IMG/VR virus record: IMGVR_UViG_3300050343_000069
Coordinates: 1 to 45,225 of that record
Length of the DNA stretch: 45,225 nucleotides
Source: a virus
Strand: one strand, 5' to 3'
Positions 1 through 5,842 of the stretch are shown here, in pieces (position 1 is the stretch's first letter; every line of letters begins with the position of its first letter). A program made the translations under genes and the position numbers. The notes beneath the pieces were generated by a model. That model did no database searches and was not told the origin of the DNA. It saw only the letters and a list, made by a program, of their open reading frames with translations.

Positions 1-235
1 GGGGAGAGGAGCAGGAAATCAAGCCGGGCTGATGCCTCGCGTGCGCCCACCTGCCTGCCCGCGTGTGTTGGTCGTGCGTTAGATACTCAAACTAATGAGA
101 CCCCCTGCTATGACTGGGGCCTGGCCTCCCTGGTCGATACTGGACCTACCCCACCACCCCTCAATTCTCAATAGGGGGGCCTGATTCTCAACAGCCGGGG
201 GGTATGCGGGGGAAGCGCCAGCTTTGCGCTAGTAG
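1..235. repeat. Left direct terminal repeat (235 bp)
   Basis: The first 235 bases recur at the right end of the window. The repeat begins with the first base of the window and ends with its last base, as expected for the direct terminal repeats of a T7-like linear genome. It is rich in G and C runs and contains two copies of ATTCTCAA followed by a G run, and a short hairpin (AGCGC...GCGCT) at its inner edge. Five bases differ from the right copy, all between positions 60 and 73. No convincing gene lies inside. Confidence 0.93.
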
Positions 236-267
236 GTATCCCTTCAGAAATTTATGATTAAATACTC

Positions 268-275
268 GAGGAGGT
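268..275 (+). promoter_or_regulatory. Strong Shine-Dalgarno for the + strand gene
   Basis: GAGGAGGT lies 7 bases before the ATG at 283. It is the best Shine-Dalgarno match I noticed in the window, where most genes have weak or no such sites. It is the main reason for accepting the + strand gene. A TATGAT at 253-258 could be a -10 box, but I see no good -35. Confidence 0.7.
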
Positions 276-282
276 ACAAACC

Positions 283-468
283 ATGGAAATCCCCTGCAAA
301 GTCTGCGGAGTAATTATCAAAGTCCCAGCAAAGTATGGGATGGCTAAATCAGCTCGTTGTGGGACTTGTGTGTTCCCCATCGAGGACACCGGAGCTCGAA
401 GAGCGAGGTGGCGGAGATGGGATGGCTTTCCTTTTTTTCAACGCCAGAATTCATCCATTTCGGGGTGA
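283..468 (+). CDS. Small zinc-ribbon-like protein, only + strand gene
   Basis: This ORF encodes 61 residues. The N-terminal part has a CKVC pair (Cys5, Cys8) and a CGTC pair (Cys26, Cys29), the spacing of a small zinc ribbon. It is followed by a basic Arg-rich stretch around residues 39-44. The ATG has an excellent Shine-Dalgarno at -7. It lies just inside the left terminal repeat and converges on the last minus-strand gene, overlapping it by about 30 bases. It is the only + strand ORF I accept. I do not recognise the family. The last 15 or so residues look random, so the true end could differ if there is a sequencing error. Confidence 0.6.
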   Translation: MEIPCKVCGVIIKVPAKYGMAKSARCGTCVFPIEDTGARRARWRRWDGFPFFQRQNSSISG

Positions 469-614
469 ATACTCGGTAGGTCTGAGATTGGGTTGTAATC
501 ACGCCCCTCAAGGGCTGCATTAATACTCTTAACCAGATAGGGGTTCTTAGCTTTACGAGCTGCCCTGAGAGCAGCTAGGAGCCTCTCACGGTGCTCAGGG
601 GTTGGGAATGTCAA
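438..614 (-). CDS. Hypothetical protein downstream of thyX
   Basis: The reading frame continues past the thyX stop and overlaps the last 20 bases of thyX in another frame. No ATG is available near the overlap. A TTG at 614 gives 58 residues beginning with the TFPTPEHRERLL segment, and the frame is open further upstream inside thyX. The protein looks real: a charged helix (RERLLAALRAARKAKNPYLVKS) and a Pro/Asp-containing tail ending in EMDEFWR. No function is recognised. The start is uncertain. Confidence 0.5.
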   Translation of the reverse strand: MTFPTPEHRERLLAALRAARKAKNPYLVKSINAALEGRDYNPISDLPSIHPEMDEFWR

Positions 615-1239
615 AACAGGCTGAGTAAATGTTAGGTAGTTGTTTACGAAGAACTTCCGCACAAGCCAAAGCAACATCACGATGTTCTTTCTGAGTCCCA
701 TTAGCGGATCTCAGATCGATGTAATGCAACCAGGATCTAATAGTCCCAGACATATAGAGCCTTGAAGGAGTACCTAGAGGGAGAATCTCTCTAGCGCATT
801 CTTTCGCAACTCCATCCTCCAGAAGTTGGTTATAGAGAGTTTCAGAGTTCATATAAAGCCTCTCTATCTGTTGTTGTCTTAGACGGGTAAGATCAGGATC
901 TAAATCATTAATACTGTTCTGCCTGTTCTTAGTGTCTTGTCGACGAAGTTCAGGTGGAGTAGCAAAAGCCATCATAGATACATCGGCATAACGTTGACTA
1001 AACTCCTGAAAGGAGAAGCTACGATGTCTAAGTATCTGAGCAGCAATAGCTCTAGTAGTATTAATCTCTAGCACCATATGAGCCATCTCAAAGGGGCTCC
1101 AGTGCTTATGTTTAATTAGGTATTTAAGTAGTCTCTCACTCTCAGTATTTAACTGATTAGAGGGGTTAGAAACCCTAGCACAATAAGCAATAAGCTCTTC
1201 TGCTTTTGGTGTAATAGAGACTAGGTTTACTATGCGCAT
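595..1239 (-). CDS. thyX: Flavin-dependent thymidylate synthase ThyX
   Basis: The 214-residue protein makes dTMP from dUMP using FAD, NADPH and methylene-tetrahydrofolate. The family signature RHRxxSxxxxSxR is intact at residues 71-83 (RHRSFSFQEFSQRY), and the C-terminal region has the expected LPLGTPSRLYMSGTIRSW block with the substrate-binding Arg. Length is normal for the family. It lies at the far left end, beyond the terminase, away from the other nucleotide genes, as in several cyanopodoviruses. With the RNR and MazG genes it should help turn host nucleotides into phage DNA. The ATG at 1239 is the first in frame and is repeated in the context ATGCGCATAG. Confidence 0.95.
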   Translation of the reverse strand: MRIVNLVSITPKAEELIAYCARVSNPSNQLNTESERLLKYLIKHKHWSPFEMAHMVLEINTTRAIAAQILRHRSFSFQEFSQRYADVSMMAFATPPELRRQDTKNRQNSINDLDPDLTRLRQQQIERLYMNSETLYNQLLEDGVAKECAREILPLGTPSRLYMSGTIRSWLHYIDLRSANGTQKEHRDVALACAEVLRKQLPNIYSACFDIPNP

Positions 1240-1508
1240 AGTAGTGGTATTACTGTATAGAAGACTCAGGTCGGATGTTGTGAGATAAATCTCCCAATCC
1301 GAATGACTTCGTCTTGAGGCTGTGATGTGATCGCTGTCGCTCTCAAATCTACGCCTAGGCCTAGTGCATTTGTGTTACTTAGAGGCCGCCTAGAAAGCCT
1401 CTCAAGCACTGTGTTGTTAACTCACAGTCCAGTCAATTTGTACGGTATGTATGTGGTGGTAGAAGGAAAGGCCCCCTGTCAATCGGAGGCCAATCACCGC
1501 AAATCCAC

Positions 1509-1532
1509 ACAAGAGAGCACCACTTCTCTTGT
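1509..1532. other. 8-bp perfect hairpin
   Basis: ACAAGAGA (1509-1516) and TCTCTTGT (1525-1532) are perfect reverse complements around an 8-base loop GCACCACT. The 3' arm overlaps the start of the 24-base repeat shared with the RNA polymerase gene. Confidence 0.65.
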
Positions 1533-1551
1533 AAACGGGCGACACCAAAAC
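1528..1551. repeat. 24-bp exact repeat, copy 1 (non-coding)
   Basis: The 24 bases beginning CTTGTAAACGGGCGAC and ending ACCAAAAC are identical, in the same orientation, to 40648-40671 inside the RNA polymerase gene. The match ends one base after the terminase stop flank and is immediately preceded by the 8-bp hairpin. A chance 24-base match within 45 kb is very unlikely. Confidence 0.9.
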
Positions 1552-1552
1552 C

Positions 1553-2329
1553 TTACCAACCCCAAACCTTAGTACTACCAGTGTTCTTCAGGTGTTTAAA
1601 GGACTGGCCAAGGACCAATGCATCTGTGGCTAAGTGGGGGTGATCTTCAAAGGCTTGTGTCATTGCTTTCCACTCTTCGTGTTTCCTCATTGCTTGTGCT
1701 TTGAAGGCGCTCTGAGCGACAGCATCAACGAAGTATTGGACGCCTTGGGCTAGTGCATCGACGCGGTCATCGTGTTTGACAGCACCTCTGTCACGACACA
1801 TACGAGACATCTGATATCCGAGCATGTACTCCAGTCGTTTTTCAGGAGCAGCGTCAGGGTTGGAGGTGTAGTCGTACTCCCAGACCTTGGGGTCAATGAT
1901 CAGCTTGTGCTGGTTCATGACAGGTTCAAGGGTTTCAATGATCCGCTCTTCTTTACGGGAAGAGGCACGAACTTCTTCAATATCCATACCAGCACCCATT
2001 TGTGATGTATGGCGTTTAAATAGTTCGCAAATCATTCCGTCTCCGAAGTTACTTTCGATGAGAAGACGAGTTGCCCTATATCTTTTGCCAAGCCGTACAA
2101 TACTACTGAGGGTGCTATCAGAGTACCCATCACGGAAAGCAAGCATATCCCTAACAAAGAGGTAACCATTAGCTTGTGAGATAACCACAGCAGTTGTTTC
2201 ATCTGTACCACGTCCAGAAGGGTCTACAGAGACGATTGTTTCTGCGAAGGGTACGATTCCCTCATCAATAAACATTGGCCCGTAGAAGCGGTCTCCGGGC
2301 AGTCCTACGGGGTTTAACTCTTTATGCAT
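1553..2329 (-). CDS. terL: Terminase large subunit, C-terminal nuclease part
   Basis: This frame carries the RNase H-like nuclease domain of the T7 gp19-type packaging motor. It shows the first acidic residue in SVDPSGRGTDET, a second block around IESNFGDG and the late acidic motif KHDDRVDALAQG. The first ATG in frame is at 2329, but homologous-looking sequence (TPLGNECAEAYAWS...) extends upstream in this frame to about 2380, where it meets the N-terminal ATPase frame. The two parts together give about 574 residues, close to T7 gp19 (586). So this is most likely not a separate gene but the second half of terL, reached by a +1 shift or separated by an indel. Confidence 0.88.
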   Translation of the reverse strand: MHKELNPVGLPGDRFYGPMFIDEGIVPFAETIVSVDPSGRGTDETTAVVISQANGYLFVRDMLAFRDGYSDSTLSSIVRLGKRYRATRLLIESNFGDGMICELFKRHTSQMGAGMDIEEVRASSRKEERIIETLEPVMNQHKLIIDPKVWEYDYTSNPDAAPEKRLEYMLGYQMSRMCRDRGAVKHDDRVDALAQGVQYFVDAVAQSAFKAQAMRKHEEWKAMTQAFEDHPHLATDALVLGQSFKHLKNTGSTKVWGW

Positions 2330-2372
2330 ATATCGAGGATCAGCAGACCATGCATAAGCCTCAGCACATTCA

Positions 2373-3275
2373 TTACCTAAAGGGGGTAACGATTAGATCT
2401 TGGAACTTAAGTGGAAACTTCTCAGAGTCAGACAAGCTGGTATCCAGCATGAACTGCAGCATGAAGTTCGAGCGGCCCATAGCCGCCTCCCTTTCCATCA
2501 AGTCCAGGTCACTAAACCTCGTATCTGTAGGTGTGCCGGGATCCTGTCCTCTCTCAATATCCTCGACCAACTGTGGTGCGAGTAATCCTTCATACTTTCC
2601 GAGATCTTTCGGGTATCTAGCTGGCCAGACAAATGGCCTGTACGAACGCTCGGCCAACTTTCTATAGACTGTGAATGTCGACTGCGGTGTCCCGAGAAAG
2701 AGTATTCGGCTATCATCTTGAGGTGTTAAAATAGATTCTGATTCGGTAACTAGCTGAAGCAACTTTTCCCGTTGCATGTCTGTAGCTGAGTTGGAAGGTA
2801 CTTCAACGTCATCAAAGATCATCAGATCTGCGCGGCTCCCGGTCATCTGACCTTGGATTCCAACGCTCTTGACGGACGGGGCTTGATGAGGTTTAGCGGG
2901 GCCAACATCAAAAGAGATACGACTCCAACGTTGGTCGCTGTCTTTAGGTCCTAGATGTCCTAACCACTCAATATCTAGGATAAGTTTCTGACAGAAGATT
3001 GAGAAGTTATCGGCTCGTTCCTTGGAGGCTGAGATGACCATGACCTTGCGATCTGGATCATTAAATAAAATCCAAAGCACAAATGCAGCACTAATCCAAG
3101 ACTTACCAACACCTCGAAATGCACTAATCTGTAATCGTTTGGGTCCATATTGCAAGTATTCAGCTATTGCTAGTTGTGCCCTTGTGGGCTTTGGGAGATC
3201 TAGTTCTCTCCACACCAGTGTCAGAAAGACTCTGAAGTCTTCCTTCATCTTGGTCTCTAGTTCTTGTAAATCCAT
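2373..3275 (-). CDS. terL: Terminase large subunit, N-terminal ATPase part
   Basis: This is the packaging ATPase half of T7 gp19-like terminase. It has the Walker A-like SAFRGVGKSW at residues 51-60, Walker B LMIFDDVE with the catalytic Glu, and a coupling motif region ILFLGTPQS. I chose the ATG at 3275 (MDLQELETK). The open frame reaches 3305 with an alternative start. It ends early at TAA (2373-2375), right after the codons ACC CCC TTT AGG. Reading CCC then skipping one base gives TTA GGT AAT and joins the nuclease frame smoothly (VTP-LGN). The upstream ORF overlaps by 116 bases, which is unusually long for this genome. Confidence 0.88.
   Translation of the reverse strand: MDLQELETKMKEDFRVFLTLVWRELDLPKPTRAQLAIAEYLQYGPKRLQISAFRGVGKSWISAAFVLWILFNDPDRKVMVISASKERADNFSIFCQKLILDIEWLGHLGPKDSDQRWSRISFDVGPAKPHQAPSVKSVGIQGQMTGSRADLMIFDDVEVPSNSATDMQREKLLQLVTESESILTPQDDSRILFLGTPQSTFTVYRKLAERSYRPFVWPARYPKDLGKYEGLLAPQLVEDIERGQDPGTPTDTRFSDLDLMEREAAMGRSNFMLQFMLDTSLSDSEKFPLKFQDLIVTPFR
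2378..2387 (-). promoter_or_regulatory. Candidate +1 frameshift site in terL
   Basis: On the minus strand the zero-frame codons are ACC CCC TTT AGG TAA. Shifting +1 after CCC gives TTA GGT and continues into the nuclease domain. CCC followed by U is a known kind of +1 slip site. A one-base insertion error in the C5-T3 run would give the same picture. Confidence 0.55.
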
Positions 3276-3537
3276 ATTTGTATTCGAGGATCGGCAGCCC
3301 TTCAACTTCAGAAGGCTCTGAGTGATATGTAGGAGGCTCTATAAGGGGCTCAGGAGGTGCTACAGGTGCGATGGCATCATCGACAGTTTTACGCACCTTG
3401 TGGTCGATGTAATACGTCTCTAAGCCGAACAACCAAGATTTAATAAACCATCGAATAATCGGGGGCAGCTTGAGCTTGTCAATCCACCCCGCGATCATCT
3501 TGAAGTCATTCAGCCGATAGTTAATCGGCGGTAGCAT
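3160..3537 (-). CDS. Hypothetical protein upstream of terminase
   Basis: The 125-residue frame starts at an ATG that overlaps the stop of the previous gene (TAATG). Residues 1-60 include a hydrophobic/amphipathic region (KLPPIIRWFIKSWLFG) that could bind membrane, followed by a Pro/Glu-rich linker (APPEPLIEPPTYHSEP). The last 35-40 residues overlap the start of terL in another frame and look less natural. So the real protein may end earlier, or the overlap may reflect an indel. I do not recognise a function. Its place next to the terminase and lysis-type genes is the only context. Confidence 0.6.
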   Translation of the reverse strand: MLPPINYRLNDFKMIAGWIDKLKLPPIIRWFIKSWLFGLETYYIDHKVRKTVDDAIAPVAPPEPLIEPPTYHSEPSEVEGLPILEYKYGFTRTRDQDEGRLQSLSDTGVERTRSPKAHKGTTSNS

Positions 3538-3671
3538 TACTTCTTCTTCTTTGGAGACTTCTTGAACCCACCCTGCATATTCCTATAGGAAGCAGGAGAG
3601 ATCGTGGACTTCTTCTTTGAGCGTGAAGTACCAGCCTTCCTCCGCTTGTTAATGTTGGCGTAAAGGCTCAT
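3537..3671 (-). CDS. Small basic cyanophage-type protein
   Basis: 44 residues, beginning MSLYANINKRRKAGTSRSKK and ending in a Lys-rich KSPKKKK tail. I recognise the opening as a type seen widely in cyanophages, without a known role. It starts at the TAATG overlap with the preceding gene and its stop overlaps the next start, so it sits in a tightly coupled run. The strong positive charge suggests nucleic acid binding, perhaps linked to packaging. Confidence 0.75.
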   Translation of the reverse strand: MSLYANINKRRKAGTSRSKKKSTISPASYRNMQGGFKKSPKKKK

Positions 3672-3778
3672 TACTTTCTCTTCAGAAGTTTTGTATAAGC
3701 AGCGTTCTGCTTTTGCCTAGTTTGCTGAACCTGGGTGAAGATATTCATCTTCTTAGGCTTGTTAGGTTTAGGTTTCAT
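3671..3778 (-). CDS. Small Lys-rich protein
   Basis: 35 residues, MKPKPNKPKKMNIFTQVQQT at the N-terminus and LLKRK at the end. The ATG overlaps the upstream stop (AATGA) and the stop overlaps the downstream ATG (TAATG). No family recognised. Its charge and location match the neighbouring small basic proteins. Confidence 0.6.
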   Translation of the reverse strand: MKPKPNKPKKMNIFTQVQQTRQKQNAAYTKLLKRK

Positions 3779-4086
3779 TTCTTCTTACGTGAATCATTGG
3801 CACGTCGATAGCTACTTTTAAAGACTGAGTTTTTACTAGCTCTTTCCCGTGCAGCTCGTTCCGCCGCACGACGGTTGTTAGCTAAACCACGTTCGCGTGC
3901 AGCCGTACGACGACTTTGTGCAGTAGTAGAACTTCGACGCTGTTCTGGCAGCTCTGCAGCTGTCACCCGTCTTGTTGGACTTGTTGGGGTGGTCTTCAGT
4001 AACCAGAGCCGGGGTTCGCACGGCACGCACGCCAGCGCGAGGTCCTTGCCCAGATCTCGTTGTTGTAGCGGGTGTCGTTTTAACAA
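3775..4086 (-). CDS. Basic protein, C-terminal part (second frame)
   Basis: The distal two thirds of this frame is strongly basic and helical (QSRRTAARERGLANNRRAAE, then SYRRANDSRKKK), like a natural protein tail. Its N-terminal part overlaps the frame at 3878-4351 and is out of character. I infer that it is the C-terminal end of that upstream gene, separated by a +1 shift or an indel. The first residues of the ORF, before about position 3990, are probably not translated in this frame. Confidence 0.55.
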   Translation of the reverse strand: MLKRHPLQQRDLGKDLALACVPCEPRLWLLKTTPTSPTRRVTAAELPEQRRSSTTAQSRRTAARERGLANNRRAAERAARERASKNSVFKSSYRRANDSRKKK

Positions 4087-4351
4087 CAGGAGGTGTTACT
4101 GTCTTCTTAGCAGGCTTAGTGGCAGCCTGAGTTTTTGCAACAGGAGCCTTTTTAGCGGGCTTAGTTGCTGCTGGTTTAGGAGCACTACCTTTAGGCTTTC
4201 CTTTAGCAGCTGTTCGGAATGTTTCAACGTTTGCCTTACGTTGAGCAGGGGTCATTTTGCTCCAGCGCCGCTTCATAGCAGCTAGAGTTTTATCACCTTT
4301 GAAAGGGTTAGTAGCAGCTTTAACTCGTGCTACTTCGTTGGTCTTGGACAT
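3878..4351 (-). CDS. Conserved basic Ala/Lys/Pro-rich cyanophage protein, N-terminal part
   Basis: The N-terminus (VARVKAATNPFKGDKTLAAM, then KRRWSKMTPAQRKANVETFR) is a type I associate with cyanophages. It is followed by a histone-like low-complexity Ala/Lys/Pro linker. After about residue 120 the frame becomes Cys-rich and atypical (FYYCTKSSYGCTRTWFS), while the overlapping +1 frame continues with a basic tail. The change probably occurs near CAC CCC AAC at 3983-3991, again a CCC codon. The role is unknown; DNA binding is plausible from charge. Confidence 0.65.
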   Translation of the reverse strand: MSKTNEVARVKAATNPFKGDKTLAAMKRRWSKMTPAQRKANVETFRTAAKGKPKGSAPKPAATKPAKKAPVAKTQAATKPAKKTVTPPVVKTTPATTTRSGQGPRAGVRAVRTPALVTEDHPNKSNKTGDSCRAARTASKFYYCTKSSYGCTRTWFS

Positions 4352-4371
4352 TATTCAATAGGTGTTAGGGA

Positions 4372-4623
4372 TTAACATTTCCAGCGTTTACGTGCTGCCT
4401 TTCCGCGCTCACCCGTCCATCCACGGGAGCGAGCACAGAATGATTTCTTACGGGCAGCATCTTTAGAGCCAGCTTTAGGTTTACCGGTTACAGGGGCCTT
4501 AAGTTTTGAACCGGTCTTAGCATTTATACGGGCACGGCCTTTTGCAGTCAGGCCGCCTTTTTTGGACTTACATCCATTTTTGACTCCGCACCCTTTCATA
4601 GCCCCCTTTTTCTTGGAGGCCAT
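4372..4623 (-). CDS. Small basic cyanophage protein (DUF6321-like)
   Basis: 83 residues rich in Lys, Gly and Arg. The GGLTAKGRARINAKTGSKLK block, followed by GSKDAARKKSFCARSRGW and a C-terminal RKRWKC, matches my memory of a widespread phage domain called DUF6321. The function is unknown. Four or five Cys residues (GCGVKNGCK, SFCAR, terminal C) might bind metal. It is in the late cluster of small basic proteins between the HNH gene and terL. Confidence 0.75.
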   Translation of the reverse strand: MASKKKGAMKGCGVKNGCKSKKGGLTAKGRARINAKTGSKLKAPVTGKPKAGSKDAARKKSFCARSRGWTGERGKAARKRWKC

Positions 4624-4626
4624 TTA

Positions 4627-4857
4627 TCAGGTGTTGTCAACAGAAGTTGCACGACCAATAGAGTTGGTAGTTACAACACAGTCAGCTTCAACAACCTCAG
4701 AAAGGATGTCGAGAACTGCAGAGACGGTTGTAGCGGTGCTGACGCCTGCAAGGGCGGTCACAGCAGCAGAGGTTAGAAGAGCGGCTCCACCTTTCTTCTT
4801 CTCAGTAGAGAAGACAGAAGAGGGTCGCACCACAACGGTATGAGTAGTAGCAGACAT
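4627..4857 (-). CDS. Hypothetical protein with a hydrophobic segment
   Basis: 76 residues. A short Lys-rich patch (STEKKKGG) is followed by an Ala/Thr/Val-rich stretch at residues 24-50 (AALLTSAAVTALAGVSTATT) that could be a weak membrane segment. No family recognised. In T7 the holin gene lies in this part of the genome, so a lysis role is possible but only by position. Confidence 0.5.
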   Translation of the reverse strand: MSATTHTVVVRPSSVFSTEKKKGGAALLTSAAVTALAGVSTATTVSAVLDILSEVVEADCVVTTNSIGRATSVDNT

Positions 4858-4862
4858 AATAA

Positions 4863-5132
4863 TTAAGCAGTTTTTAAAACGATGAAATCTTCCACCCGCA
4901 TGGATCCCTTAAGTTGATTACAGGAACGACATGCCGTCGTGCAGTTGGAAGCTGACCATCTATCACCACCCCTAGACCTGGGGTGTATATGGTCGATAGT
5001 TAGGTTATCTGTAGAGCCGCAATAGGTGCAGGCATTTCCGTCCCGATTAAAGATGTTTTCCCTCCACATTCTTTTCGCGTCAGAAGCGCGAAAGGTGAGG
5101 AGTTCGTGCATGAGGCTTCGGGGCGTATCCAT
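4863..5132 (-). CDS. HNH endonuclease
   Basis: 89 residues. The core shows CTYCGSTDNLTIDHIHPRSR with the HNH-type DH pair, then GGDRWSASNCTTACRSCNQLKG with the Asn/His-like positions and the second CxxC zinc pair. Such small HNH proteins are either free-standing homing endonucleases or partners of terminase in packaging. This one sits between the small and large terminase genes, the arrangement seen when HNH nucleases assist cos or concatemer cleavage. The role here is inferred. Confidence 0.85.
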   Translation of the reverse strand: MDTPRSLMHELLTFRASDAKRMWRENIFNRDGNACTYCGSTDNLTIDHIHPRSRGGDRWSASNCTTACRSCNQLKGSMRVEDFIVLKTA

Positions 5133-5154
5133 CGGTGGCTCATTTAATTAGGGT

Positions 5155-5433
5155 TTACTTTTTGGTCGATTTACCGCCCGATCCGTTGCGTGCCCGGTTC
5201 TTTTTGGCGCTCTCGCGCACAAGTCTTCCGGACCTTGTATGGCTGTAGTCAGCTCCACCTTTGCCGTAGTTATCGTCCTTACGGCGAGCTGCATTCAGCT
5301 CTGCCCGATACTTTTTATTGGCGGAGGTTTTATTGCGCTTACGCTGCGCTGCGTTTTTCTTGGCCCTGGCTGCAGGGCTCTTCGCGTAATACCTTGCAGT
5401 TTTGCCAGGGTTGGTTGCACGTTTAGGGGCCAT
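5155..5433 (-). CDS. Basic cyanophage protein, unknown role
   Basis: 92 residues, with more than a third Lys and Arg. The TARYYAKSPAARAKKNAAQR and KYRAELNAARRKDDNYGKG segments resemble a small protein family seen in many cyanophages, next to the small terminase. The stop of the small terminase overlaps this ATG. Charge suggests nucleic acid binding. No enzymatic motif. Confidence 0.75.
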   Translation of the reverse strand: MAPKRATNPGKTARYYAKSPAARAKKNAAQRKRNKTSANKKYRAELNAARRKDDNYGKGGADYSHTRSGRLVRESAKKNRARNGSGGKSTKK

Positions 5434-5663
5434 TAGAAAGACCTCTGAACATCGTCAAAAGTTAGTTCTGGGATCAACCCGGCGAGGGACGCCAAAGGAG
5501 AACCTGAGATAGGAACTCCCGTGATGTCATTCTTCGATAGCCAATCAATAGCGGCACGAAGATCAGCCGTGCTGGCTTCCCCAGACTTAATACGAGCAAC
5601 TAGCTCAGTAGTTAGTAGAGAATGGAGCTCATCAAATAGCTCTTCACCTGCACGCTTAGCCAT
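5433..5663 (-). CDS. terS: Terminase small subunit (T7 gp18-like)
   Basis: 76 residues starting MAKRAGEELFDELHSLLTTE. The N-terminal helix followed by AARIKSGEA-type and TADLRAAIDWLSKNDITGVP segments is the pattern I associate with T7 gp18-like small terminases. T7 gp18 is 89 residues. It would bind concatemeric DNA and stimulate the large subunit. I chose the ATG at 5663 rather than an in-frame TTG at 5669, because ATCATGGC places it just past the previous gene's stop. Confidence 0.78.
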   Translation of the reverse strand: MAKRAGEELFDELHSLLTTELVARIKSGEASTADLRAAIDWLSKNDITGVPISGSPLASLAGLIPELTFDDVQRSF

Positions 5664-5665
5664 GA

Positions 5666-5836
5666 TCAATCCTCTACGTGGAGGGCACGGCGGAGGCCAG
5701 CTACCAGAGCATCATCAACTTCGTTATCAGTCTTAGCTGCAAGCTTCTCAAGAACTTCAACTAGAACGGTACGAGCTCGTTCACTGACAAGCCAACGTAA
5801 AACAATAGGTTTTACTACTTCAAATACTAATGTCAT
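5666..5836 (-). CDS. Small conserved phage protein
   Basis: 56 residues: an N-terminal hydrophobic segment (LVFEVVKPIVLRWLV), then a helical acidic part (LEKLAAKTDNEVDDALVAGL). It looks like a short cyanophage protein found near terminase genes. It ends 2 bases before the small terminase start. The function is unknown; a membrane-associated lysis accessory role is possible. Confidence 0.65.
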   Translation of the reverse strand: MTLVFEVVKPIVLRWLVSERARTVLVEVLEKLAAKTDNEVDDALVAGLRRALHVED

Positions 5837-5842
5837 AATAAG

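Larger units (their letters stand above)
1240..1552. other. Structured non-coding stretch between thyX and terminase
   Basis: No credible gene fits these 313 bases on either strand. They hold a row of inverted repeats: AGAGGC/GCCTCT at 1381-1402, ACTGTG/CACAGT at 1408-1428, GGCCCCC/GGAGGCC (one mismatch) at 1470-1491 and an 8-bp ACAAGAGA/TCTCTTGT stem at 1509-1532. The last merges into a 24-base exact copy of part of the RNA polymerase gene. The stretch would be the 3' untranslated region of the late terminase transcript or a small RNA on either strand. The hairpin at 1470-1491 with a weak T stretch on the minus strand might also terminate late transcription. Confidence 0.6.

Noticed and set aside
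1327-1572. 81-residue + strand ORF over the hairpin region
   Set aside because: No Shine-Dalgarno, unnatural composition, and it overlaps the terL stop; the hairpins explain the region better.
3775-4086. Independent gene from the first start of this frame
   Set aside because: The N-terminal third is out of character and fully overlaps another frame; only the basic tail is convincing.
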